Counted from the stretch's first letter, positions 11,631-23,215 are shown. The stretch is DNA of 64,000 bases from Lytechinus pictus (GCF_037042905.1 NC_087261.1:26365317-26429316); one strand, 5' to 3'. Numbers and translations are program-made. Notes: generated by a model from the sequence alone, not told the origin.

Positions 11631-12810
11631 CACAGTGGGCCGGGGCGAAACAAAAGTGCGCCAAAAGTCATTTTGGGCAATTTCAGATTTTTAATTTTTG
11701 TCATGCCCAGCTGAGAGATAACACTTTGAAGAATACTTCAGCAAAATATTTCATTCCGGAATTTGCATAAAGGGGGTTAATTTCCTACCTCAAATCGTAA
11801 AATGTGACATTTTGCGAAATGTCGCGTATATGACAACCTAGTTGAAAAACAGACCATTTCACAGGAGGTTTTTCATGTAGGAATCTGAAATGACTCCCAC
11901 ATAATTCTGATATATTCTTCTTTCGTGTGAACGGGTTCAAAGTAGATAAATGACACCTTTCAGGAGGTTTATAGGATGATTATTCCCTCGAAATAGGCTG
12001 AAAATCCATGTTTTTTGCATTTACATTAGAAACGTTTAGATTTCCGTGGATTTCCGTCTAAATTCTATAAGCATCATTTTCTCCGATGTCTCAGCTTTAA
12101 GTCGATACCATATTTAGCTGCCCGTTTTTGCCCGTTTTCATGTTAGAGCCGATTTTACTTGACACAACACCCCAAAAACCTGTTTAAAAACTGTCATTTT
12201 TATACCGCGCAGTCATCGTAACGCACCGTATGGGTGTACATTGCCGTTCGCTTTTGCACGGCGAGGACGATTCCCCTTCCATTCCATGAAAATGACATGA
12301 ATTCCGGGCATAATATAAACAAAATAAATGTTGCTAACGCAAATTAGGGCCATACCCACAACTCTTCCAGAGATAAAACTTACTTGTAGAATAATTTCAG
12401 CCAAAAACCCTCCTCATAGTGATACATTCGTGGTGTTATATATACTCTGCGTTTTACATAAGTCCACACAGCTTGATAAAGCACGGTTAATATTTTTCAG
12501 ATTTTATTTTATTTTTTATAAACCTAATTAATGATCATTTTGATGCCATAAAATTATTTTCGGCATCTCATACACACTTTTTAGGCATGTGAGAAGCATA
12601 AACCACTACACATTGTTTAGCGTAATTTGTCTTTTCACAGATAGGTTTTATGTAGCCAATCAAAATTTGGTATCAAGGTGACGTCATATCGGCTTTAAAT
12701 TATGTTCAGTCGATTCTACGGCCCAAATTACCCATAAGCAACATGTTAAAGTAAAAATCTAACACGGAATGTAATTTTGGCGCACTTTCAACTCATTCTG
12801 GCCCACTGTG
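11631..12810. mobile_element. 1,180-bp element with CACAGTG ends and 5-bp TSD (Transib/RAG-like, non-autonomous)
   Basis: The left end starts CACAGTGGGCC at 11631 and the right end is its inverted copy ending at 12810. The flanks are perfect 5-bp direct repeats CATCG (11626-11630 and 12811-12815). The terminal repeats are bipartite: positions 1-11 are identical, 12-22 differ, and 23-36 (AAAGTGCGCCAAAA) are identical at the same distance from both ends. The first seven bases equal the canonical V(D)J recombination signal heptamer. A 5-bp TSD and a CACWRTG start are known hallmarks of Transib and ProtoRAG transposons. No transposase is visible, since internal frames are under 100 codons. Family assignment is an inference. 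Confidence 0.75.
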
Positions 12811-13287
12811 CATCGGTACGATCGATGACAAACGGTCCAGATATTTGGGACTAACTGCATTTCTACGTGTCATAATCTTGAACAATTTCACAACAATCAT
12901 TTGAACTGCATTTCTGTAGTTCAAATGGTGTATAATATAAAGGGAAATAACCCTGGAAACCGACAAGGCTCTTCAAAATGGCTCATTTGAATATGGGGGG
13001 GGGGGGGTAGTGCTGATCCGAAATTGGGGTGTTGACCACGCAAAAAACCCACACACAAATTATCAGATGTTTTTCATTTTTTTAATACGGTTTGCAAGAC
13101 CTACACGATTCGACACCTCTCTTTTTATTTACTACTTCTTTCTGCCCCCAACACCATTTTTTCCATCTCCCCCCTATGAAAATCAAAGGGGCTGTCGCCC
13201 ACTGTGGAGTCATTTTACAGTTTACTGATAATAAACTTTGTGAAACAATTCCCTCTAATGCAGCATAAAGTACATACTACTCCAGGC
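12811..13287. other. Intergenic DNA
   Basis: It contains a G run at about 12996-13008 and no supported feature. Confidence 0.4.
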
Positions 13288-13468
13288 CAGGGCGGATCCA
13301 GGATTTCCAAAACGAGGGGGGGGGGGGATAATTTTGTACAGGGAAAATTTGACAAGCAAAAAAAAAGGTCCTCATTTGCATATGCATTACACATTCTCCT
13401 AAAAATATTTTTTGTTCCTCCCAAAGGGGTGGGGAGGCACGGGCCCGGTGTACCCGGATCCGCCACTG
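13288..13468. mobile_element. Short TIR element, CAGGGGCGGATCC type
   Basis: The left end CAGGGCGGATCCAGG and the right end CCCGGATCCGCCACTG are inverted partners around a G run. The start CAGNGGCGGATCC resembles hAT-type ends. The same terminus starts the array element at 40053. Confidence 0.6.
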
Positions 13469-15826
13469 TACTATACTCTATGTCAGAGTGCTAGCTAAAA
13501 CATTCGCAGTACCATCGACACTAACACCATGGCTTGAAGGATCCAATCTAACGCAAAAGACAAGCCATAAAACGTGCCGAACATGAATGACACTGTGCCA
13601 GAGGTGCTCATGTTTTCATCTACCGCAAAAAAAGGTCACAAGGTCAAACGTGCGGGACCGCAGAAGGGTTACCCGGCGTTGTCATGACGATGGGACGCCG
13701 AACTTCCATGCCGTAGAATTCACGTGCACGATCGCATTATGTAAATCGATCGATTATTTATAAACAAAGAAAAGGGATTCGCTGCTGGGGCAAGGGTGTC
13801 GGCTTTCACTTTTGTTCACCCACGATTATGTGACGAGTTATCATTTATGCTCATACAACCAGCGCCCATCGTCACGGCATAAATGTGTTTGGAAATAATT
13901 ATCTGGATACAAAGTGCTTCGAGGGAAAGAGAGAATATACTTTTAAATACACGCAAACTAGTGCAAAACTTTTTTGTTCATACTATTTGAAACAATGTTG
14001 GATCATATTTTCTTTTGAGATGTGCCTTGCCGTCATCAATCGTTGGATCTAAGTTGTAAGACAGAGGTATGGCTTTTTAGTTTACTGTGGATCGCAATAT
14101 TTTTTAAAAATAAATCTATCAATTGACTATTTATATATTCTATATTCTTTAGCATGTTTAGGTCACACGGAATTAATCTACACTTCCAGAAAATCGAAAC
14201 AAGCATTGTCGTCACTCACTTTAGTATATCTTTCGCTTACAAAGCGACTTCTTGAGATGTTTTCAAGGCGTTGTATAAATTTAAAAACTCGGCGATGGAG
14301 CAATTCGGATTATCGTCATAACATTTTATTTATCATGATCATTAAACTTAGATCTAATGAGTCCTTGAAATTTCTGTGAGTCGACAAGCAATATCCCAAA
14401 GAAGATTAAAGTGTTCTATTTGCCCATTCTTGTGAAATCAATCTCTTTCTTTTGAATGTCTAAAGTATATCGAATTAGTAAAAAGAACTTTTTTCTTTTT
14501 TCCCGAGGCTTCATGGATAGTCATGATAACATTTTTTCTGTTTTTTGTGAGGATCCCCCCCTTTTTTTTTGGGGGGGGGGGAGGGTGGTTGTCATAAGAT
14601 AAAAGTTAAGGGTTTCTCTCCTAATTCCCTTAAATCAATCTGCCAATTATGTTTGTATTTTATTACACACTTTGGATAATATAAATCTGTCATTGTATTT
14701 ATTGATTTTGCGAGAAAAACCGTGAAAAATTATAATTAGGATCTTGTAATTTAAAAAAAATCTCGAAGCTGGCTCTTGCAATATCACTTTCTCTGTCTCA
14801 GTTTGTGTATCTTTTGAGAAGTAGGCCTATTAGATGAGCTTAAACGAAAAGATATGGAGAAGATTTTTTATCCGTCGAGTGATCAGACTTTTGATCCTCC
14901 ATAATACGTATTATCCGATTACTGTCAAATAAAATACACGCAATTAAATATTATGAGATCGTTCCAAACTCCCCATTACCGATGAAAAAACCCAACAACA
15001 ATCAGATCTGTTTAAATTTGTCTGTCACATCATACACGCTGCGCAACGATAGTTTGTTAAGAGCACTAAAAAATCACTTTATTCACGTTCGTAAGTAATT
15101 GATGACTGAAACCTTTCACTTTTTACTCTGTTTTTCTTCTTTCTCATCCTACCCTTATTACATTATTTACCACTTAAAAGTTGGGTGGGTATAGAGAGAG
15201 AGGGCGGGTTTTGCCCCTGTGGTGGAAAGCAGACTTGAATATACTTCGGTCTCGCAACGACAACTGATTTATGATTATCACCAGTGACATGTATTCCAAG
15301 GATTTGTTTTCCTCATAAATAATGTTGCATCCAAGACTGTATGGTAGAAGAGATGGCTATTCATATAGTTGTTGTTATGTACAAAGCATTTTGACACCCG
15401 ACTCATACATTAGTGTTTTTTTTTAAAAGATATTTGAAAATTAGCTTAGGTTAGTGTGTTTTTACATGATGAATATACCTTGACATGCTCTACCTGTTTC
15501 CATCTATACCTGTGAAATTAATTCAGGATTTGTTTTTGTCGTTTCAATTCCCAGGTAATGTGCTGAGCTGTACTAACTTGCCACATCTGCGAGGGAAAAG
15601 GTTGGCGGCAACATAGCAGCCCTGTGGGACTCCCACCAATAGCATTCTTTATTCATCATCTTCATCGCCACTATGTCGCTATATTCCTGTCAAGAATTGA
15701 GCTGTCTAACTGGAATGGATTCTTTTAGAGGATTACATTGACTATTATGTCTAATCTTGAAGATAGCATGTTCTTTTACTCAAGGCCTCCTCTAGTTTAA
15801 GCCACGATTACGGATCCTGACCGACA
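13469..15826. other. Intergenic DNA upstream of the 421-codon frame
   Basis: Mostly unique-looking AT-rich sequence with one C/T/G homopolymer cluster at about 14555-14585. It may hold the promoter or 5' exons of the downstream gene. I see no convincing TATA box or exon. Confidence 0.4.
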
Positions 15827-17092
15827 ATGGCTACAGAAGACAAACAAATTCAATACAGTCCACAAGGAACGCCGCGATCAGCAGCCGAGTCAGTCAGGGA
15901 TGAACAATTTTTAGAAGAGGTAAAACAAGAAGATCAAGAGGTGCAGCAAGAGGAACAAGAAGTGCAGCAAGAGAAAGAAGACGTGCGGCAAGAGGAACAA
16001 GAAGTCCCGCAAGAGGAGTCCGCCGAAATCCGAGAAACTACCACCAGTAAGCTGAACAGTGATGAACCATCAACAACAGGCAACGATGTTGAGTCTCAAA
16101 GAACTGCTGAAGAGGCCGGGGAGGAAGGGACCAACGCTGATGCCAAGGAAAGAATCACGCTTGTTCTTCCTTCGGTCGCTGGGTTGGTCCTTGACCCAGA
16201 TAAAGCGGAAGTCGGAAAAGATGGACTTGCCGAAAGCGTCATTCTCGATGACGATAAGGACAGCAAAGAAGAACTGCACCTACCGCAGATTGAAGTTAAC
16301 CATTCGGGAAAACCTGGGGAGGCCGGCCTTCCCACCTGGAACGGGGGGTCGGAATCTTCTTCCTTGCAGCCGTCGCAGAAACCACGCAGGGAAATCATCG
16401 CCGAGAATGCACATCCCAAGTGCTTCGGGAACGTCGGCGCGGCGGGTTTATCGCGTGTTTTCACGTCCGGCAGTTACTGCCCTGAGCTTTCCATTCGGGC
16501 AATGGCTCCCAAAGTTCAATCTAATGACAGGCCAGTTGAATATAAGCCGTCGCTTCCAAACTTTAAGGAGAGAAGCAAACATATCGATCGGTGTAGGACA
16601 ATCCCAGACATGGCGCGAAGGCAGAAAGATTCCTTCAAGATGCCCGAGATACGGTCTTCGAAGGTGTCTCTATTTGCGCGGGACGGCGAGCGCGCGAAGA
16701 ACCTGCAATTTGGTCCTGCCTCCTCATGGAACCTGGACCGCTCTAGGACTGACATGAGTAAGTCCAGGCTCCGTGATAAACTACAAGACCAGCCGAAACG
16801 CCCAGAGAGTGAGAGTGACGAGTTGACGCCGTCGGAATCGGGAGAAATGGGACAAAAGATCCACCAATGGTTTAAGAAAGACCGGAAGAAGGATCAGAAG
16901 AGCAATAGCCACGTCAGGAACTCAAAGCGCTCAAATAATATCTGGGATGCGGGCTTACAATCGCGTATCCATCGAGGACTCGCATCATCGATGCTCAAAC
17001 CGAACGAATCTATCGGGAACTATTTAAATGACGTCACGTCTAGTCGTTTCCCGCAAGTCGAGACAAGGCAAATCGTGTCAACGAAATCATGA
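15827..17092 (+). CDS. Unrecognised charged protein, 421 aa, single open frame
   Basis: I do not recognise this protein. The frame runs 421 codons unbroken to TGA. The start ATG has a good Kozak context (GACAATGG), and an in-frame TGA at 15818-15820 fixes it as the first possible start in this exon. Residues 35-62 are four near-perfect 7-residue repeats (EDQEVQQ, EEQEVQQ, EKEDVRQ, EEQEVPQ) encoded by 21-bp units, suggesting a short charged coiled coil grown by DNA repeat expansion. The rest is rich in S, K, R, E and P and looks disordered. The C-terminal third is basic, with a KKDRKKDQK cluster around residues 350-360. There is no signal peptide and no membrane segment. Base composition is clearly more GC-rich than its surroundings, which supports real coding. 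It is convergent with IFT172 about 7.6 kb away. Whether other exons exist upstream is unknown. Confidence 0.7.
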   Translation: MATEDKQIQYSPQGTPRSAAESVRDEQFLEEVKQEDQEVQQEEQEVQQEKEDVRQEEQEVPQEESAEIRETTTSKLNSDEPSTTGNDVESQRTAEEAGEEGTNADAKERITLVLPSVAGLVLDPDKAEVGKDGLAESVILDDDKDSKEELHLPQIEVNHSGKPGEAGLPTWNGGSESSSLQPSQKPRREIIAENAHPKCFGNVGAAGLSRVFTSGSYCPELSIRAMAPKVQSNDRPVEYKPSLPNFKERSKHIDRCRTIPDMARRQKDSFKMPEIRSSKVSLFARDGERAKNLQFGPASSWNLDRSRTDMSKSRLRDKLQDQPKRPESESDELTPSESGEMGQKIHQWFKKDRKKDQKSNSHVRNSKRSNNIWDAGLQSRIHRGLASSMLKPNESIGNYLNDVTSSRFPQVETRQIVSTKS

Positions 17093-17962
17093 TATGATTT
17101 CAAGTGAAACAATGATTCCTTTGACTCTACATCATGCCAGTAATACAACTGCAACACTTCACTTCAAAATTGACATGCTTTAAACCACACATATATATTC
17201 AGTATGGTAGTCAAGTTCGTTTTCATCTATATATCGTTATTGTCGAACTGTTGCAGAATGCATTTGAAATATATAGTAGCTTAAAAAAATATTGGTATCA
17301 TAAAAGCAAAATTGAGGGATAAAAAACGTAAATCTGGAAAAGATAAATTTGTTCAGGATAGTCTAACAATATTATGGCTCCAACAGAACTGCTTTCATCG
17401 GAATAAGATTCCTTTTGGCAATGTTTTATTTAGTACGGCACTGTGGCTTAATTTGTTTAGGTATAAAGCTGGATATATCATATAGCCCTTTTGATGGGCT
17501 ATCTTTGTCAATTGAAAAAACGTGGTTTCAAGAAAGTCTAGTAAAACAATCGTCAAATTATATATTTCAAAGGCAATTTTTTATATGATTGACAGCATTG
17601 CCAATCTCTCAAATATTATTTTGGACGGCGTCTGGCACTTTATATGGTTCATAACATTAAGATATTCAGTGCACACTATTGGACAATCTGTACCCAAAGA
17701 ATGGCAGAAAGAATCGCACATTATTGCAAGAGTAGGCCTATTAAAAGTTTTATTTCGAATCCCAGCCATTGTATTCATTTCCTTCAGCAAGAAATTCACT
17801 CACATTGTGCCGCACTCAACCCAGGTGATGCAAATGGGATACCTGCAAGGATCGATTCATTGAATGCCCGAAGCGCTGGGAAATAACTGCTGGTGCCAAT
17901 TCCAGTTTGATATAGAGTCCATCTCAAAATAGGTGGACTATTTATCATAAAATTTGACCGCT
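17093..17962. other. 3' flank of the 421-codon frame, with SINE fragment
   Basis: Probable 3' untranslated or flanking DNA. Bases about 17785-17905 are a family A SINE body fragment (TTCAGCAAGAAATTCACTCA... CACTCAACCCAGG..). No clear AATAAA was found before 17990. Confidence 0.5.
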
Positions 17963-18579
17963 TAAAGGACAAGTCCACCCCAACAAAGTTGATTTGAATA
18001 AAAAGAGAAAAATCCAACAAGCATAACACTGAAAATTTCATCAAAATCGGATGTAAAATAAGAAAGCTATTACTTTTTTAAAGTTTTGCTTAATTAAAAA
18101 AAGAACGGTTATATGTACACCCTGGTCGGTATGGAAATGAGGAGACTGATGACGTCATCCATTCACTATTTCTTTTGTATTTTATTATATGAAATATGGA
18201 ATATTCTAATTTTCTCCTCATTGTCAAGTGAAACAACAATTAATTCCTCCCTGAACGTGTTGAATCAGCATTGTTTAATATTATATGGTTCAGTCAAGTT
18301 GGTCCTTATTGTCAAATCTGTAAAAAAAAAAATGAAATTTTGTATAATTCAAACAATAAAAAACAAAAGAAATAGTGAGTGAGGGACATCATCGACTGTC
18401 TCATTTGCATGTCACTGAGTTATGCATATCACTGTTTTGTGAAAAGTAAGCAAAAATTTAAAATGTCATAACTTTCTTATTTTACATCTGGTTTTGATGA
18501 AATTTTCAGTATCAAGCTAGTTTTAATTATCTCTATTTTTCTCAAATCAACATTCTTCTGTGGTGAAATTGACCTTTAA
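17963..18579. mobile_element. Full-length AAGTCCACC-TIR MITE, about 617 bp
   Basis: It starts TTAAAGGACAAGTCCACC and ends GGTGAAATTGACCTTTAA. Subterminal GTTGATTTGAATAAA and CAAATCAACATTCTTC are inverted. The outermost TTAA at both ends again suggests a TTAA target. The same family lies at 8199, 36975-38683 (split) and 59155. Confidence 0.85.
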
Positions 18580-18989
18580 GTTATAGAACGATATAATTTG
18601 GTTTGAACATCATGATTGTACAAGTTTAAGCACCTGCGTTCAACGCACATCGTTGCGTCACCTAGCTATTTCTTGCCACTAGTATGTTGTGCCAGTATAT
18701 TTAAGGATAAGGGGAATCTAACTTGATATTTACATTATTTCCAATAGATTGAAAAAAGTGTGTTTAAAAATGAAACTTCTTCAAAATGTAAGGCCTTTTT
18801 CTAGCCATCATACATTCAATGTAAGGAGTATAGGTAATATTATCGGTACAAGAAAGATTAAACTTTGCATTGTAGTATAATAACTTTATAACATGGATAT
18901 ACAATAATTTCCTGAGTAGATGGAAATGTATCAACGCTTGAATTTTCTTTCTCTTCATCTCTTTCTCTTTACCCGATCTCCTATATGGG

Positions 18990-19125
18990 ACTATTTTTCG
19001 ACTTTTTGCCCCCCCCCCCTTTCTCCCCGTCCCTCTTACTCCCCCTCTTTCTCTTCTACCTTCACTTTAATCTTCTTCTCTTCATTTCTTAGATTTTAAA
19101 AACTTTTTTATCTTCTTCCCCACCT
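18990..19125 (+). repeat. Pyrimidine-rich tract
   Basis: C- and CTT-rich low complexity with a C run at about 19009-19019. Confidence 0.6.
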
Positions 19126-19316
19126 TACCCACCATCAAACCAAGGCACTTGGCAGTTTAAAAAGTAAATTATACTCCAATAACGTTAGATTTACTAGTAC
19201 ACTCTCTCATTTTAGCCAAATACAGTATGTACATTATATTATTCTTAAATGTATAACTTCGTTCAGATACGATGCGACATTGCTCTGCAATATTTTTAAT
19301 GGTAATCACTAATCAT

Positions 19317-19490
19317 GGGGGCCGTTTCATAAAGCTGTTCGTAAGTTAAGAGCGACTTTAAGAACGACTGGTGAACCCTTCTTACGCGCTAAACAATCGT
19401 CAATTCAATATACCATTTACCACAAGAAAGGATCACCAGTCGTTCTTAAAGTCGCTCTTATCTTACGAACAGCTTTATGAAACACCCACC
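19317..19490. mobile_element. Palindromic MITE, TTTCATAAAGCTGTTCGTAA family
   Basis: Left arm GTTTCATAAAGCTGTTCGTA and right arm CGAACAGCTTTATGAAAC form a long hairpin with inner TAAGAGCGACTTTAAGAACG partners. Other copies are at 45434 (split), 46872 and 56096. Confidence 0.85.
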
Positions 19491-19594
19491 AGGTCTCAGG
19501 CAAAACTTATCGCACCTCTTATTATCGAAAGCAGCTAAAAAGTTGCAAAATATGTGCAACATACTTCTGACAACATAATGATTTCATTAATAAG

Positions 19595-19710
19595 TCACAG
19601 AGGGACATGGGTTCAAATCCCAGCCATGGTCACTGTGCTACTCTCAACACAGGAGAGGTGAATTACCCCTGCCAAAAAGTGCTATATAAATCCAGCTATC
19701 ATTACTATTA
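19595..19710 (+). mobile_element. 5'-truncated family A SINE
   Basis: It keeps B-box sequence GGTTCAAATCCCAGCCATGG and the tail GTGCTATATAAATCCAGCTA followed by (ATT)n. Confidence 0.7.
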
Positions 19711-19904
19711 AAAGTTCTACTTTTGCACAGTTAAGTTGTCTTTTGACAAAATAACATTTCTTTACCTCGGCAACATACATTCTTGGGACTTTGTTCACAA
19801 TGTTGATGTGCTTTCTTATGAAATTTATGAACACGCCTTTACATTGTACTTAAGCTTCACCTTGCCTTTGCCATTTCAAATTTCAAATCTCTCTTGATAA
19901 GGCT

Positions 19905-20830
19905 TATTATATTCACTCGCGTTCGTAATCACTCGCGTCGCGTTGGTAATCACACGCGTTTTTGATTTTTGGCGACTTTTTTTTCATTTCGGTGCGATTT
20001 TTTTTCTAACGGTGTCTTCAATGGGACAAACACGCTGGGAAAATAAAATGAAATTGAAATTCGAGTTTCGTTTTAAGCCGGCAAGTGCCTTAAATAAGAT
20101 GTACTCGACTACTGTTTTAACATAACAAACAAGCAAATCAGCCATGTGGCTCAACTAACCTAGAATAGATCCGGACTTCTACTGTGTCTTATACGAGGAC
20201 TCCGAGTCGGAACTTGCCATATCTATAATAATAATCATTATTTATAAATAATGGAATGTCGAACTATTATTATTTACAAGTAAAGAAGTATTACTTGGAA
20301 TTATATATAAATAACTAGAAATGTTATTTTATATAATAGTAATTATTTACAAATAGAATGTAAATTATATATAAATAATAGTTATTATTTAATGAATAAT
20401 GATTATATAACAAATAATTGTTCTATATAATATTGGTACAATCGGCGTCTCATATGTAACGTGGGATCTAACTCAGCTCGACTCACGTTAGCTTGCTCCA
20501 TGCTACCGATGCACGTCGTGTCCGACCGCCGCGGTGGCCGGGTCCGGCCGCCTTGGGGCCATTGCATGCAGGCATGTCCGCATATGGGAATGATACGATG
20601 TAATATCGATGTGGCAGATATGGCAAGTAGTCGAGTACATTTTATTTTAAGGCACTTAATTGCCGGCTTAAAACGAAACTCGAATTTCAATTTCATTTTA
20701 TTTTCCCTGCATGTCTGTCCCATTGAAGACACCGTTAAAAAAAATCGCACCGAAATAAAAAAAATCGCCAAAAATTCAAAACCCGAGTGATTACGAACCC
20801 GCACGCGACGCGAGTGATTATAAACTGCCC
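19905..20830. mobile_element. Long-TIR element, about 0.93 kb
   Basis: Bases about 19915-20115 are repeated inverted at about 20625-20825 (200-bp arms) with shared blocks AATCACTCGCGTCGCG, GGTGTCTTCAATGGGACA and AATTCGAGTTTCGTTTTAAG. The centre is an AT palindrome-rich piece (20225-20440) followed by a GC-rich block (20490-20570). Frames of 60-133 codons inside it mirror each other and are not genes. Confidence 0.75.
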
Positions 20831-21112
20831 TTGATAATGTACTATTTCGATTTGATTTGAAGTGGATTTTTGGATGTTATGGACGTCTTTTTCTCTGATT
20901 TGATATGGTTGCCAGTATTTCGTTTCCCTTTCAGGACGTGATTGAAAGTGCAAATAAAGACCATTTTTGGTGACGATTGAATTTTTGGTGATGATTTAAC
21001 TTTTGGTGTTCGTTTTTTTCATTAAGGGATATCATGTGAATTAATGATTGTCTTCAGAAAGAAGAGAGAGAAAGGGAGAGGGAGGATCATGATGGGGGGG
21101 GGGGGCTATTCT

Positions 21113-21268
21113 GCAGGCACAGACCCCGATTGAAACTTTGATCAGCAAGTGTCTCCACGCAAAGACTAACACATACAAAACTTGCTGTTTCAATAGGGCC
21201 TTCAGTACACAAGGTATGAGTAGGCTGTACATTCAGACCCTTAACTTGAGTGAAGGGTTTGCACAGCA
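21113..21268 (+). repeat. Dispersed repeat, copy 1
   Basis: It matches 23598-23746 in the same orientation, sharing GGCACAGACCCYGATTGAAA, CAAAGACTAACACAT, TCAGTACACAAG and GGAGTGAAGG-type blocks. Confidence 0.6.
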
Positions 21269-21616
21269 GTGAGGAGATGAAAGTGGAAAAAGGGAACAGA
21301 TGAAAGAGGAGATGTGTGAAGGATGAGAAACAAATAACATAGAAAGGAAAAGATGAAAGACAGAGTGAGAGAGAGAGAAAAGTAGGGATATGGAGAGGGC
21401 GGGAGAGAGAAAGAGAAAAAAAATGTAGGGGATGCCAGGGGAGAAAGTGAGATCAATAATAATCAATAATAAATTACATGATTGAGGGGAAAAAACTAAG
21501 TATAATTTGTGGTAAAGGAGGAGAGAAAGAGAAAGACATATAAATAGATTAAATAAAGTAGTTCGATAAAAAATAAGAAGGGGGAAGTGGAAGTGGGGGA
21601 AGTGGAAGAGTGACAA

Positions 21617-21840
21617 GGCCTGCTGGGAGAAGTTTTCGGAACTGGGGCCCGTTTCATGAAGGACTTGCAACTGTTGTAACTTTGCAATAATGGCAACTAC
21701 CATGGCAACAGGGCTCAGCAGCCGATCAAAATCAAGGTTGCCATGGTAGTTGCCATTATGGCAAAGTTACAACAGTTGCAAGTACTTTATGAAACGGGCC
21801 CCAGAAGTGGCTACTCTGGATAAATAAGACATTATTATTA
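21617..21840 (+). mobile_element. Family B SINE tail split by a MITE
   Basis: GGCCTGCTGGGAGAAGTTTT before and AGAAGTGGCTACTCTGGATA plus (ATT)n after the MITE reproduce the unbroken tail at 24226-24308. Confidence 0.75.
21645..21801. mobile_element. Near-perfect palindromic MITE, GGGCCCGTTTCATGAAG type
   Basis: Arms GGGCCCGTTTCATGAAGGAC and TACTTTATGAAACGGGCCC, plus inner TTGCAACTGTTGTAACTTTG and CAAAGTTACAACAGTTGCAA, make a hairpin of about 157 bp. It is inserted in a family B SINE. Flanks CTG and CAG suggest a 3-bp CWG target with one change. Confidence 0.85.
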
Positions 21841-22527
21841 TTAACGAGAGAGAGAGGGGTAGGTAGGGAGAAAGAGAGACTAAGAATTGATAAAAAGGTA
21901 AGAAGGTGAAGGGAAGAGAGAGAGAGAGAGAGGAAGGAAGTGAAAAGAGAGAGAGGGGGGGGGGGAGGAGAGACAGAGAGAGAGAAAAAAAAGGAAGGGA
22001 TGCCCAGTGAGAAAAAGATATCAAATGGACATAATAATGTGAATAACATATGAATAAGTAAGATTAGTGTAAAGGAGGGGAGAAAGAGAAAGAAATTAGA
22101 TCTAATAAAGTAATTTGATAAAGATGAGAAGTGATTGGGCCGCCGGGAGAACAGTTTTCAGAACATTATTATTTTCAATCAAGGAGAAGGGTAGGTAGGT
22201 TGAGAGAGAAAAAGATTTTTAAAGTTTAGTAAATTGATAAAAAGAGAATAAAGGTGAGGGGTGAGAGAGAGAGGGAGAAAGGGATTAGAGAGAGGGGGAG
22301 GGAGCCATGAAGGGAGGGAGAGAAATGAAGAAAAACAAAGGATCAGAGCTGAGGGGTAAAAAGGGAAAGGAGACGGAGGAAGATAGAGATGAAATTCAGG
22401 CTCAGTACACAAGGAAGAGATTGAGCAGAAAGAGGAAATAGAAGGGTCAATAAGAACATTTAGGGAAAACAAAGGGAGAAAGATAATGAGGAAATACAGA
22501 ATTAACAGAAAATGCGTCGGTTACTTT

Positions 22528-22729
22528 AGGGCAATTCCATAAAGCATTAATGTCCAACTCCCCAATACATGGGACCTTAACCAAGTGATTTGCCTACGTT
22601 TTCTAAGTTCATAACACAAGTTGCAATACTTCCAAATGAACGCTTGAGCAGCTCGTGAAGTCAAATTGAAATGGAGAAAGATGGGGGTAGGATGTACAAA
22701 AAGGTGAATGGTTTCATGGAATTGCCCTT
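22528..22729. mobile_element. TIR MITE, GGGCAATTCCATAAAG type
   Basis: Left end GGGCAATTCCATAAAGCATT and right end GTTTCATGGAATTGCCC. The flanks are TTTA on both sides, giving a possible 3-4 bp target duplication. Confidence 0.7.
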
Positions 22730-23215
22730 TAGCAGAATACTCTAAGCTAATTAACAAGTTCAAGCAGATTCAAAATGCAAACACATGATTTTTGTTTAAA
22801 TCAACAAGAATTGAAGTTACCTAGAGTTCGAGACCTACATGTACACAGATACACCCACACATGAAGATAGAACAGGGCATAAACCATTTATCTGGTATTA
22901 AATCTATATATTTCTCGTATGCACAGCAAAACATATGAACAAATATTGTCATCTGCAATAAAATATGAAAACACATTGGTAGTACACAGAGAGATTGATA
23001 CATTTATATCCTTCAAGGTGCAGTGGTTAAATGTAGACAATCAGTACATTAATAACAACAAATTTAATATAGAAGGTAGATCATTCATGTACAACATAAT
23101 TTGTTTTAATATTTTTTCAAGGTGATTTTTGAAATTTATAAATAATGAATACATTGGAAAATAATATGATTTTGAGATCTAGGTATTTGAGAGAGTCAAG
23201 TGCCACTTGAGTCGA

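Larger units (their letters stand above)
21260..22480 (+). repeat. Purine-rich (GA/GGGA) tract with internal duplication
   Basis: About 1.2 kb of G/A-rich sequence. The blocks at about 21400-21640 and 21970-22160 are diverged copies in the same order (AGAAAGAGAAA, GATGCCMRGKGAGAAA, AAAGGAGGRGAGAAAGAGAA, TAAARTARTTYGATAAA, then CTGGGAGAA). CT-rich minus-strand frames here are artefacts. Confidence 0.75.

Noticed and set aside
16059-16757. A 232-codon frame overlapping the 421-codon gene in another frame
   Set aside because: Its composition (many Arg, Pro, Cys) is that of an out-of-frame shadow of the GC-rich gene.
20403-20804. 133- and 109-codon opposing frames
   Set aside because: They lie in the inverted arms of the long-TIR element and mirror each other.
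21233-22472. Leu/Ser/Pro-rich minus-strand frames resembling membrane proteins
   Set aside because: They are translations of the GA-rich tract and change register at each repeat; low complexity only.
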